Shown one piece after another: positions 33,059 through 40,439 of a stretch of DNA of 43,005 nucleotides; within the stretch, counting starts at the first letter, position 1, and each line of letters begins with the position of its first letter. The translations under genes were made by a program, and so were the position numbers. A model generated the notes under the pieces. The model made no database searches. It was not told where the DNA came from and saw nothing but the letters and a program-made list of their open reading frames with translations. Source of the DNA: JAXGTD01 sp040775095 (lineage in GTDB: Bacteria; Pseudomonadota; Gammaproteobacteria; Chromatiales; Chromatiaceae); NCBI GenBank assembly GCA_040775095.1, contig JAXGTD010000021.1, forward strand, positions 1 to 43,005. Direction: 5' to 3'.

Positions 33059-33550
33059 GTGGCACCGGTGCACCTCCTGCTCAGCTCACTTGCGCTGCTC
33101 CTCGCCACGTCGCTCGCCGCCGCCGAGCCCGATCCACCTCCATTCGAGGCCAACACACCGACAACGCTCGTCCCACCCGGTTCTGGTCAGCCAATGGAGC
33201 CGCTACCCCAATGGCTCGATGAGGTGCGAGCGCAGCGCCGCGCCCTCAACGAGCATCGCAAGGCCATGCACGACGCCCAGCGCCGCGCCCGAGACCCCTG
33301 GGGTGCCGCCCAGCAGGATGCCCGCCGAGAGGAACTGCAACGCCGACGTCAGGAACGCCGGGAACAGATCGATGAAGACCGCCGGCTGTTTCGCAGCTAC
33401 GGCCCCTGGCTCGAGCCGGGCTGGCCGATCTCGCCGGTGGAGCCACCTTACGCGCAGAGCGTGCCCACCCCCATGGATGACGCCGAATCCCGGGAGCAGC
33501 ATTACCCGCCCCAGGGCTGGGACAACCGTTGGTACTACCGCGGCTGGTAA
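33059..33550 (+). CDS. Small secreted Arg/Glu-rich coiled-coil protein
   Basis: A 163-residue protein starting at GTG. Signal peptide 1-~22 (hydrophobic LLLSSLALLLATSLAAA), then a Pro-rich stretch. A charged helix spans ~60-115 (QRRALNEHRKAMHDAQRRAR, REELQRRRQERREQIDEDRR). A Pro/Tyr/Trp-rich C-terminus ends WDNRWYYRGW. I do not recognise the family. The helix resembles those of small envelope proteins that bind acidic partners. The gene sits between glnD and a convergent glyoxalase-family gene. No strong ribosome site is visible before the GTG. Confidence 0.65.
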   Translation: MAPVHLLLSSLALLLATSLAAAEPDPPPFEANTPTTLVPPGSGQPMEPLPQWLDEVRAQRRALNEHRKAMHDAQRRARDPWGAAQQDARREELQRRRQERREQIDEDRRLFRSYGPWLEPGWPISPVEPPYAQSVPTPMDDAESREQHYPPQGWDNRWYYRGW

Positions 33551-33559
33551 GCAACGAGC

Positions 33560-33934
33560 TCAAGGCAGTTCCACGAGCTCCAGCGCATTGCCATCCGGGT
33601 CGCGGCAGAACAAGGCCCGGCGCCCCGAGCGGCTGCGCGTATACCCAATCCCCGCCGCCTCGAGCCGATCCGTCAGCCAGTCCAGATCCGACAGCGTCAT
33701 CGCCAGGTGCCGGTCTCGCCCCCCATGGACAGGGCGCCCGCTGACCGGGTCGGGGTTGGGTACCTCCAGCAAGTGGATCTGCTGCCCGCCGAGCCGGAGC
33801 CAGGCACCGGGATAGCCGAGATCCGGCCGCGTCGGATCGACCTCGAGTTGGAGCAAATCACGATAAAAGCGCAGTGATCTCTCTGTCTGCGCGACGATCA
33901 AGCTGACATGATGGAGTGCGGCAATCGCGGTCAC
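33560..33934 (-). CDS. VOC (glyoxalase/bleomycin resistance) family protein
   Basis: A 124-residue single-subunit vicinal-oxygen-chelate protein with two beta-alpha-beta-beta-beta modules: ALHHVSLIVAQTERSLRFYRDLL with the first metal His, and AMTLSDLDWLTDRLEAAGIGYTRS ... RALFCRDPDGNALELVELP with the final Glu. The GTG at 33934 is chosen because GAGGTG stands 6 nt upstream; an earlier GTG at 33943 is an alternative. A frame running to 34027 has non-family residues. Members act as glyoxalases, dioxygenases or antibiotic-binding proteins; the substrate is not predictable. It converges on the small secreted protein gene (9-bp gap). Confidence 0.85.
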   Translation of the reverse strand: MTAIAALHHVSLIVAQTERSLRFYRDLLQLEVDPTRPDLGYPGAWLRLGGQQIHLLEVPNPDPVSGRPVHGGRDRHLAMTLSDLDWLTDRLEAAGIGYTRSRSGRRALFCRDPDGNALELVELP

Positions 33935-34299
33935 GGTCTTCACCTCGCTGGTCGGTATCGGCGGGTCTGAGCGCACCGCGGCGATACCCGGCCGATCCAA
34001 GAGCCGGGCAGGCCACCGATGCCCCACCCATGTTAACGCCCCCGGATCGCCGCGAGCCCGGTGACCCGGGAATCAAACCGCGCAAATTGCAGGCCAATCC
34101 CAACCATGCATGGATGAAACCGGCATCGCCTCAGCGTGGTCCGACCGGATCGCTTCGCCTATACTTGGAGTTTGATCGCGCGGAATTAATGGGCGGTTCC
34201 ATCCGGACCGAGCTCCAGTCTCGGACCACCGCCCCGACCTGCTCGCCGATGCAGCGGTCCGCGCCCATGCCAGCCCAACCCAGCCCAACCCAGCGCGCA
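33935..34299. other. 365-bp gap upstream of dapC
   Basis: This holds the divergent promoters of the VOC gene and dapC. No gene is recognised. Just before the dapC start a 10-bp unit, CAGCCCAACC, is tandemly repeated (34271-34290, with a partial third unit) and occupies the place where a ribosome site would be expected. Confidence 0.4.
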
Positions 34300-35499
34300 A
34301 TGAATCCAAACCTGGACCTGCTCCAGCCCTACCCCTTCGAGAAACTGGCTCAGCTGAAACAGGGCATCGTGCCACCGCGCGAGCTGGCGCCGATTGCGCT
34401 GTCGATTGGCGAGCCCAGCCACCCCACGCCATCGGTCATTGCCGATGCGCTGCTCGCCCACCTGCACCTGCTCTCGGCCTATCCCACCACCCGCGGCATG
34501 CCCAGTCTGCTCGAAACGATCGCCGCCTGGCTGACGCGGCGCTTTTCGTTGGCTCCCGGGGCCTTGGATCCCCTGCGCCAGATCCTGCCGGTCAATGGTA
34601 CCCGCGAGGCACTGTTCGCGTTCGCCCAGGCCGTGATCGATCCCGGCCGGCCGGCATCGGTGCTGATGCCCAATCCCTTCTATCAGATCTACGAGGGCGC
34701 GGCCCTGCTCGCCGGCGCAAGACCGCATTACCTGCCCTGCCTGCCGGAGCACGGCTTTCTGCCCGACTTCGACGCCATCGATGCCCAGATCTGGCGGGAA
34801 TGCCAGTTGCTCTACCTGTGCTCACCCGGCAACCCGACCGGCGCCGTGATCGATCAGGCGACCTTGAAGCAGCTCATCGCACTGGCCCAGGAGCATGACT
34901 TCATCATCGCCGCCGACGAGTGCTACTCGGAGATCTATCACCCCGAGCTCGCCCCGCCCGGCGGGCTGCTGCAGGCAGCCGCCGCCATGGGGCTCGACGA
35001 TTTCCGTCGCTGCGTGGTCTTCCACAGCCTGTCCAAGCGCTCCAATGCCCCTGGCCTGCGCTCCGGCTTCGTCGCCGGCGACGCGCGGGTCATGGCCCGC
35101 TTCCTCGCCTACCGCACCTACCACGGCTGCGCCATGCCCTGGCAGAATCAGCACGCCAGCCTGGCCGCGTGGGCCGACGAGACACACGTGGCGGAAAACC
35201 GTCGCCTGTATCGAGAGAAGTTCGACGCGGTGCTCGAAATCCTCGGCGGCGTGCTCGATGTGCGCCATCCCGACGCCGGCTTCTATCTGTGGCCACGTAC
35301 CCCCATCGACGATACCGAGTTTGCGCGCGGGCTTTACGCGGCGCGGCATGTGACCGTGCTGCCCGGAAGCTACCTGTCGCGACCCGGCACCGACGGGCAG
35401 ATGCCCGGGGCAGGATACGTGCGCATGGCACTGGTTGCGCCGCTGAACGAATGTATCGACGCCGCCCAACGCATTCGTGACTACGTGGGCACCCTGTAA
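34300..35499 (+). CDS. dapC: Succinyldiaminopimelate aminotransferase DapC
   Basis: A 399-residue class I PLP aminotransferase. It begins MNPNLDLLQPYPFEKLAQL, the typical DapC start. Motifs: LSIGEPSHPTP, YPTTRGMPSLLETIAAWL, NGTREALFAFAQ, SPGNPTGAV, ADECYSEIY, and the PLP lysine Lys246 in HSLSKRSNAPGLRSG. It converts N-succinyl-2-amino-6-ketopimelate to N-succinyl-LL-DAP for lysine and peptidoglycan. dapD follows after 148 bp and dapE lies nearby. The start at 34300 is set by homology; no Shine-Dalgarno is visible, and an in-frame ATG at 34267 is an alternative. Confidence 0.93.
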   Translation: MNPNLDLLQPYPFEKLAQLKQGIVPPRELAPIALSIGEPSHPTPSVIADALLAHLHLLSAYPTTRGMPSLLETIAAWLTRRFSLAPGALDPLRQILPVNGTREALFAFAQAVIDPGRPASVLMPNPFYQIYEGAALLAGARPHYLPCLPEHGFLPDFDAIDAQIWRECQLLYLCSPGNPTGAVIDQATLKQLIALAQEHDFIIAADECYSEIYHPELAPPGGLLQAAAAMGLDDFRRCVVFHSLSKRSNAPGLRSGFVAGDARVMARFLAYRTYHGCAMPWQNQHASLAAWADETHVAENRRLYREKFDAVLEILGGVLDVRHPDAGFYLWPRTPIDDTEFARGLYAARHVTVLPGSYLSRPGTDGQMPGAGYVRMALVAPLNECIDAAQRIRDYVGTL

Positions 35500-35647
35500 A
35501 CCCTTCATCCACGCAACCACCAGACTGGCGCGCGGGCCCACCGCCGCGTGCCAGGGCTGCTCTGGCGCAACCGGGCACCCGACCCGGCACGGGCGGCAGA
35601 GCATGCACCCACCCAACAGACCCGGATTGGACCGAACGGAGCATGCC

Positions 35648-36469
35648 ATGAGCGATCATCAAGCCATCATCGAAGCGGCCTTCGAGCACCGCGCAGACAT
35701 CACCCCCCGCAACGTCGAGACCCCGGTGCGCGACGCGGTGCTGAACACCCTGGAGCGGCTCGACCGGGGCGCGTTGCGCGTCGCCGATAAGCGCGATAGC
35801 GGGTGGGTGGTCAACGAATGGATCAAGAAGGCGGTGCTGTTGTCATTCCGGATCGAAGACAACGTCTTCATCAAGGGCGGCTTCACCAACTACTACGACA
35901 AGGTGCCCTCGAAGTATGCCGACACCAATTCGCGCGAGCTCCGCGATGCGGGCGTGCGCGTGGTACCACCCGCCACCGCGCGCCGCGGCGCCTTCATCGC
36001 CCCGAGCTGCGTGCTGATGCCGTCCTACGTGAACATCGGTGCCTACGTGGACTCTGGCACCATGGTCGACACCTGGGCAACCGTCGGCTCTTGCGCGCAG
36101 ATCGGCAAGAACGTGCACCTCTCCGGCGGCGTCGGGATCGGCGGCGTGCTCGAGCCGGTGCAGGCCGCGCCCACGATCATTGAAGACGACTGCTTCATCG
36201 GCGCCCGCTCCGAGATCGTCGAGGGCGTCATCGTCGAGCAGGGCGCGGTGATCTCGATGGGGGTCTACATCGGGCAGAGCACCAAGATCTACAACCGCGA
36301 GACCGGCGAGATCCTCTATGGCCGCGTCCCTGCCGGTGCTGTCGTGGTTCCTGGATCGCTGCCCTCGGCGGACGGCAGCCACAGCCTCTATTGCGCCGTG
36401 ATCATCAAGCAGGTGGACGAAAAGACCCGTGGCAAGGTTGGCATCAACGAGCTCCTGCGGGACATCTGA
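35648..36469 (+). CDS. dapD: Tetrahydrodipicolinate N-succinyltransferase DapD
   Basis: A 273-residue left-handed beta-helix transferase adding succinyl from succinyl-CoA to tetrahydrodipicolinate. It has an N-terminal helical domain (~1-95), then hexapeptide repeats. Family motifs: VPPATARRGAFIAPSCVLMP, YVNIGAYVDSGTMVDTWATV, SGGVGIGGVLEP, and DDCFIGARSEIVEGVIVE. The C-terminal tail ends KVGINELLRDI. The ATG at 35648 is homologous to the family start. It provides the substrate of the flanking dapC product. Confidence 0.97.
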   Translation: MSDHQAIIEAAFEHRADITPRNVETPVRDAVLNTLERLDRGALRVADKRDSGWVVNEWIKKAVLLSFRIEDNVFIKGGFTNYYDKVPSKYADTNSRELRDAGVRVVPPATARRGAFIAPSCVLMPSYVNIGAYVDSGTMVDTWATVGSCAQIGKNVHLSGGVGIGGVLEPVQAAPTIIEDDCFIGARSEIVEGVIVEQGAVISMGVYIGQSTKIYNRETGEILYGRVPAGAVVVPGSLPSADGSHSLYCAVIIKQVDEKTRGKVGINELLRDI

Positions 36470-36514
36470 CCAACCAGGGAGGGTGTCGAGGGCGCACCAC
36501 CGCGGCCCCCGGCT

Positions 36515-36675
36515 CACGCTGACCGAAGCGTTTGCCTTCGAACGTTTGCCGTCCGGGCCAGGGAAGGCCCGGCATGTTCAGTCACCCAAGAGGCTGACAA
36601 TGGAGCGAGCCGGAAACCGCGTCTCGGTTCGCGAGCCGATCCAATGCCAGGAAGGTATTGGATCCGCGTCTCCTA
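36515..36675 (+). repeat. Structured dispersed repeat, copy 2
   Basis: About 160 bp matching 28917-29070, between dapD and yffB. Hairpins: ACGCT/AGCGT (36516-36520, 36527-36531); CCGGGCC/GGCCCGG (36553-36559, 36566-36572, perfect); TCAGTC/GGCTGA (36578-36583, 36592-36597, one T.G pair); AACCG/CGGTT (36615-36619, 36625-36629); and GATCCAATGCC/GGTATTGGATC (36638-36648, 36654-36664, 11 bp with one G.T). Relative to copy 1 there is a small internal duplication of the CGTTTGCC motif (36529-36550). No reading frame is conserved between copies. Confidence 0.75.
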
Positions 36676-36700
36676 AACAACAACCCACGATCGAACCAAA

Positions 36701-37045
36701 ATGGTCAGGCTCTACGGCATTCCCAACTGCGACACGATGAAGCATGCCCGCCGGTGGCTCGATGCCCATGGCGTCGAGTACGCGTTCCACGACTTCAAAC
36801 GGCAGGGCCTCGAGGAGGCGCTGTTGCGCGCGTGGATCGAGGAGCTCGGCTGGGAGACGCTGCTCAACCGCCGTGGTCAGACCTGGCGCAGGCTCTCGCC
36901 CGCGGTGCGCGAGGGCATGAATGAGACGCTGGCGCTCCAGGTCATGCTGGAGAACCCGTCCATCATCCGACGACCGGTGCTCGACAGCGGCGCGCGGCGC
37001 CACGTGGGATTCTCCGAGACCGACTACGCGGAGATCTTCGCCTGA
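36701..37045 (+). CDS. yffB: ArsC/Spx-like protein YffB
   Basis: A 114-residue thioredoxin-fold protein of the ArsC/Spx/YffB family. It begins MVRLYGIPNCDTMKHARRWL with a single active-site Cys10 followed by D-T-M-K. HDFKRQGLEE and the C-terminal NPSIIRRPVLD follow. The family includes glutathione-dependent arsenate reductases, but the YffB branch has no proven arsenate activity. It sits directly before dapE, as in E. coli, and shares a base with its start (TGATG). The reason for this conserved pairing is not known. Confidence 0.93.
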   Translation: MVRLYGIPNCDTMKHARRWLDAHGVEYAFHDFKRQGLEEALLRAWIEELGWETLLNRRGQTWRRLSPAVREGMNETLALQVMLENPSIIRRPVLDSGARRHVGFSETDYAEIFA

Positions 37046-38226
37046 TGTCGCCCATGTCCAGCGACTCGCGGTCGGCTACCATCGACCTGGCCATGGCTTT
37101 GGTTGCCAGGCGATCGATAACCCCCGTCGACGCCGGCTGTCAGGATCTGCTCTCGGAGCGACTCTCGCGGCTGGGCTTTCGCACCGAGCCGATGCGCTTC
37201 GGCGAGGTCCGCAACCTGTGGGCCCGTCGCGGCGAGCATGGGCCCCTGTTCTGCTTCGCCGGACACACCGACGTGGTGCCACCCGGGCCATTGGATCAAT
37301 GGACGACCGACCCGTTTTCTCCCGAGATCCGTGACGGCGTGCTGTTTGGCCGCGGCGCCGCGGACATGAAGGGGTCGCTGGCGGCCATGGTCACCGCCAC
37401 GGAACGTTTTGTCGCGGCCCACCCCAACCACGCCGGCTCCATCGCGTTCCTGATCACCAGCGACGAAGAGGGCCCGGCGGTGGACGGCACCGCCCGGGTG
37501 GTCGATACCCTGAGCGCCCGCGGCGAGCAGATCGACTACTGTCTCGTGGGCGAGCCCTCCAGCCAGGCGCGCCTCGGCGACGTCATCAAGAACGGACGGC
37601 GCGGGAGCATCAATGGGAATCTCACCGTCCTGGGCAAGCAGGGCCATGTCGCCTACCCCCATCTGGCCGACAATCCGCTGCATCGGTTCGCTCCCGTGCT
37701 CACGCGGCTCTGCGCGGAGCGCTGGGATGAGGGCAACGCGCACTTTCCCCCAACCAGCTTCCAGGTCTCCAATCTGAGCACGGGCACCGGCGCCGAGAAC
37801 GTCATCCCGGGCCGGCTCGAGGCCCGGTTCAACCTGCGCTTCTCCACGGAGCTCGACGTCGAGACGATCAAGCGACGCGTGACCGACATCCTCGATGAAG
37901 GCGGCCTCGACTACCGGCTGGACTGGCGCGTATCGGGTCAGCCCTTTCTGACCCCGGCCGGTGCCCTGGTCGACGCGGCGCGCGCGGCCATCGAGGAGAC
38001 CATGGGCCAGGGCACGACATTGTCCACCAGCGGCGGCACATCCGATGGCCGCTTCATCGCCCCGACCGGCGCCCAGGTGCTCGAGCTCGGGCCGCTCAAC
38101 GCGACCATCCACACCGTGGACGAGTGCACCGCCGTGGCCGACCTCGACAACCTGTCGGCCATCTACTCCGGCATCCTGCGTCGGCTCCTCCTACCCTCCG
38201 GCGCGGGGGGCGTCCAGGCGACGTAA
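37045..38226 (+). CDS. dapE: Succinyl-diaminopimelate desuccinylase DapE
   Basis: A 393-residue M20-family dinuclear zinc hydrolase releasing LL-DAP. Metal ligands and catalytic residues: His74 in FAGHTDVVPPG, Asp107 in GRGAADMKGSLAAM, and Glu141/Glu142 in TSDEEGPAVDGT. A dimerisation domain begins near GRRGSINGNLTVLGKQGHVAYPH, and the C-terminal STSGGTSDGRFI and ELGPLNATIHTVDE motifs are intact. The start overlaps the yffB stop; an ATG three codons later is possible. It completes the succinylase DAP branch with dapC and dapD. Confidence 0.97.
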   Translation: MSPMSSDSRSATIDLAMALVARRSITPVDAGCQDLLSERLSRLGFRTEPMRFGEVRNLWARRGEHGPLFCFAGHTDVVPPGPLDQWTTDPFSPEIRDGVLFGRGAADMKGSLAAMVTATERFVAAHPNHAGSIAFLITSDEEGPAVDGTARVVDTLSARGEQIDYCLVGEPSSQARLGDVIKNGRRGSINGNLTVLGKQGHVAYPHLADNPLHRFAPVLTRLCAERWDEGNAHFPPTSFQVSNLSTGTGAENVIPGRLEARFNLRFSTELDVETIKRRVTDILDEGGLDYRLDWRVSGQPFLTPAGALVDAARAAIEETMGQGTTLSTSGGTSDGRFIAPTGAQVLELGPLNATIHTVDECTAVADLDNLSAIYSGILRRLLLPSGAGGVQAT

Positions 38227-38301
38227 AGGGGCCGACGCGTCCCCTCTGCTCGGCCCCGCGCCACGGATTCATCCTCCAGTACGATCGTCCGATTCCAGCC
38301 T

Positions 38302-39024
38302 ATGTTTCTCGAACCCTTCTATACCGCCGACGGCGACAGCTTGCGCATCTCGGCCGACCAGGGAAGCCGTTTCGCCAAGGAGATCGCCGGCGACTTCAAC
38401 CCGATCCACGACCAGGACAACAAGCGATTCTGCGTGCCGGGCGATCTGCTGTTCGCGCTTGTGCTCGCCCGGCAAGGGCTCGCCCAACGCATGGATTTCG
38501 TCTTCTCCAGCATGGTCGGGGCGAACCAACGGCTGCGCATTCCGTCGCATGACCCGGACGCGGCGGACTCCTTCATGCTGTGCGACGACGCGGAAAGGCC
38601 GGTCCTGACGGTCAGGCGCGGCGGCGAGCACACCCGCGACATGGCCCGCATCGAGCGCCTCGTGCGCGCCTACGTCGCCTTCTCGGGCCACAACTTCCCC
38701 CATTTCCTCGTGCCCCTGATGAAAGATCAACGGGTGATGGTGAATACCGAGCGCCCACTGGTGATCTACGAGGGGATGTCGTTCGATCTGCGCTGGCCGA
38801 TGACCGGCCAACTCGGGCTCGAGCTGCTTGACAGCCAACTCGCCGTCCAGGGGCGGCGCGGCAGCGTGCGACTGTCGTTCGAGCTCCGCGATGACAAGGG
38901 CCTGGTCGGCGCGGGCGAAAAGCGGCTCGTGCTCAGTGGATTGCGCGACCTCGACCAGTCCGCCCTCGACGGTCTCGTCACGCGCTACGCGCGACGGCGC
39001 GCGACCTATCAGGCGGCCGCCTGA
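38302..39024 (+). CDS. DUF3581 family protein
   Basis: A 240-residue cytoplasmic protein fitting the DUF3581 family: LEPFYTADGDSLRISADQGSRFAKEIAGDFNPIHD near the N-terminus, FCVPGDLLFALVLAR, and the FSGHNFPHFLVPLMKDQRVMVNTERPLVIYEGMSFDL block. The F-N-P-I-H-D and PGDLLFA elements recall MaoC-like hotdog dehydratases, so a double-hotdog fold is likely. No function is established. It follows dapE by 75 bp on the same strand and precedes hisE. Confidence 0.8.
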   Translation: MFLEPFYTADGDSLRISADQGSRFAKEIAGDFNPIHDQDNKRFCVPGDLLFALVLARQGLAQRMDFVFSSMVGANQRLRIPSHDPDAADSFMLCDDAERPVLTVRRGGEHTRDMARIERLVRAYVAFSGHNFPHFLVPLMKDQRVMVNTERPLVIYEGMSFDLRWPMTGQLGLELLDSQLAVQGRRGSVRLSFELRDDKGLVGAGEKRLVLSGLRDLDQSALDGLVTRYARRRATYQAAA

Positions 39025-39152
39025 GCATCCCCGGAGCTGCCGACTCGAGGCATTTGCCGCGCGGGTGCGGCGAACAAGGGTTCGAGGCAGCCGGGCCCTC
39101 GCCGGTATAGAATGGCAGCCCGCTCAGCAATCGAACCGACCAGCACTCACCG

Positions 39153-39470
39153 ATGTCAGATATCCTTACTCGCTTGGCCGACGTGCTCGAGGCCCGTAAA
39201 GACGCCGATCCCGCATCGTCCTACGTCGCCAAGCTCTACGACAAGGGTCTTGACTCGATCCTCAAGAAGATTGGCGAGGAGGCCACCGAGACGGTGATGG
39301 CCGCCAAGGACGGGCGCGCCGACAAGATCGTCTACGAGGTCGCGGACCTGTGGTTCCACACGCTGGTGCTGCTGGCCCAGCAGGGGCTGCGACCGGAGAG
39401 CGTGCTCGCCGAGCTCGAGCGGCGGTTCGGGCTATCGGGTATCGACGAGAAGGCCAGCCGCACCGGCTGA
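39153..39470 (+). CDS. hisE: Phosphoribosyl-ATP pyrophosphatase
   Basis: A 105-residue all-alpha NTP-PPase performing the second step of histidine synthesis. Motifs: SYVAKLYDKGLDSILKKIGEEATETVMAAKDG (metal-binding EExxE) and YEVADLWFHTLVLLAQQGL. It is a stand-alone HisE, not fused to HisI. The hisE-tatA-tatB-tatC order is common in gammaproteobacteria; hisI is usually just upstream but here DUF3581 occupies that place. Confidence 0.97.
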   Translation: MSDILTRLADVLEARKDADPASSYVAKLYDKGLDSILKKIGEEATETVMAAKDGRADKIVYEVADLWFHTLVLLAQQGLRPESVLAELERRFGLSGIDEKASRTG

Positions 39471-39475
39471 TTGGG

Positions 39476-39494
39476 GCGCTGCAGTAGACAGCGC
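39476..39494 (+). terminator. Hairpin after hisE
   Basis: GCGCTG (39476-39481) and CAGCGC (39489-39494), 7-nt loop, begin 5 nt past the hisE stop. No T run follows, so termination is uncertain. Confidence 0.3.
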
Positions 39495-39520
39495 GATTGG
39501 GTATCATTCTGGATTCGAAG

Positions 39521-39581
39521 CGGCCCCGGCACGCGGTGAAGGCGGGGCCGGTCGCCGCTCGCCGCCCCATGTTGGGGGGCG
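39521..39581 (+). promoter_or_regulatory. Paired hairpins in the tatA leader
   Basis: CGGCCCCG/CGGGGCCG (39521-39528, 39543-39550; perfect 8 bp, 14-nt loop) is followed by CGCCCC/GGGGCG (39563-39568, 39576-39581). They lie upstream of the tatA ribosome site (GGAGG, 6 nt before the ATG). They may be terminator, leader structure or mRNA-stabilising elements. Confidence 0.3.
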
Positions 39582-39635
39582 CGGTCAACCTGAACGCATG
39601 TCTGCCTCCCTCACCGGTGGCAGCGGAGGTCGAAG

Positions 39636-39881
39636 ATGGGTATGGGTGGCATCAGTATTTGGCAGCTTCTGATCATCCTGGTGATCGTATTGCTGTTGTT
39701 CGGCACCAAGCGTCTGAAGAGTATTGGATCGGATCTGGGCAGCGCCGTCAGGGGCTTCCGCTCCGCGATGAGCGACAACGAGAAAAAGGAGGAGGAGCAG
39801 AGGCAGATCGAAGAGACCAAGGCCGAGCGAAGCGCCGAGGACACCCCCGCCGACAAGCCGACCGACAAGTCGAAGACCTGA
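39636..39881 (+). CDS. tatA: Sec-independent translocase TatA
   Basis: An 81-residue TatA. It has one N-terminal transmembrane helix (SIWQLLIILVIVLLLF), the hinge FGTKRLKSIGSDLG and an amphipathic helix (SAVRGFRSAM), then a charged tail. It forms the oligomeric pore for folded Tat substrates. GGAGG precedes the ATG. tatB follows after 26 bp. Confidence 0.96.
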   Translation: MGMGGISIWQLLIILVIVLLLFGTKRLKSIGSDLGSAVRGFRSAMSDNEKKEEEQRQIEETKAERSAEDTPADKPTDKSKT

Positions 39882-39907
39882 CCAAACCCCACCACCGAGT
39901 CGCCACC

Positions 39908-40243
39908 ATGTTCGACATTGGCGCCATGGAGCTGGTCTTGATCGGCGTTGTTGCGCTGCTGGTCGTCGGGCCCGAGCGATTGCCGCGGCTCGCGCGCACC
40001 GCGGGCCTTTGGGCCGGCCGCGCGAAACGGGCACTGCAGTCGGTCAAGGATGACATCGACCGCGAGATGCGGGCCGAGGAGCTCAAGGAGATCCTGCGCA
40101 AGCAGGCGCAGTCCAACCCGCTGGAGACCATCTTCGAGGAAAACGAGGACATCAAGCCCAAGACGCCGCCCACGGGCGAGCAGCCGTCTGGCGCCGACGC
40201 GGGGCCGACAGGCACGCGCCCATCCGATTCCAACAAGGCATGA
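39908..40243 (+). CDS. tatB: Sec-independent translocase TatB
   Basis: A 111-residue TatB. It starts MFDIGAMELVLIGVVALLVVGPERLPRL, including the E in the helix and the GPERLP hinge that separate TatB from TatA. An amphipathic helix (RAKRALQSVKDDIDREM) and a long charged/Pro-rich tail follow. TatB and TatC form the twin-arginine signal receptor. A longer open frame from 39497 overlaps tatA and is rejected. Confidence 0.96.
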   Translation: MFDIGAMELVLIGVVALLVVGPERLPRLARTAGLWAGRAKRALQSVKDDIDREMRAEELKEILRKQAQSNPLETIFEENEDIKPKTPPTGEQPSGADAGPTGTRPSDSNKA

Positions 40244-40439
40244 GGCCGCACCACAGTGGCCAACCCACATGCGATCGCTTCACGCATCGACCACGCGCGG
40301 TTGCCGGTCGCGGCCGTCATACCGGTCTTCCGACCCCACCCCCGTCGCACTGCCCCAATGACCCCGTAGCGCAGCGGCCCGCGCGATCCGGCGCGGTCCG
40401 TTTCGCCGCATCCCTCCACCGACACGTTCACACAGCGCG
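40244..40439. other. 196-bp gap between tatB and tatC
   Basis: Unusually long for the normally tight tatB-tatC pair. I see no gene, no clear terminator and no recognisable promoter. It is G/C-rich throughout. Confidence 0.4.

Noticed and set aside
39054..39080. Third copy of the dispersed repeat near ATTTGCCG after DUF3581
   Set aside because: Only about 8 bases match; the remaining landmarks and hairpins are absent.
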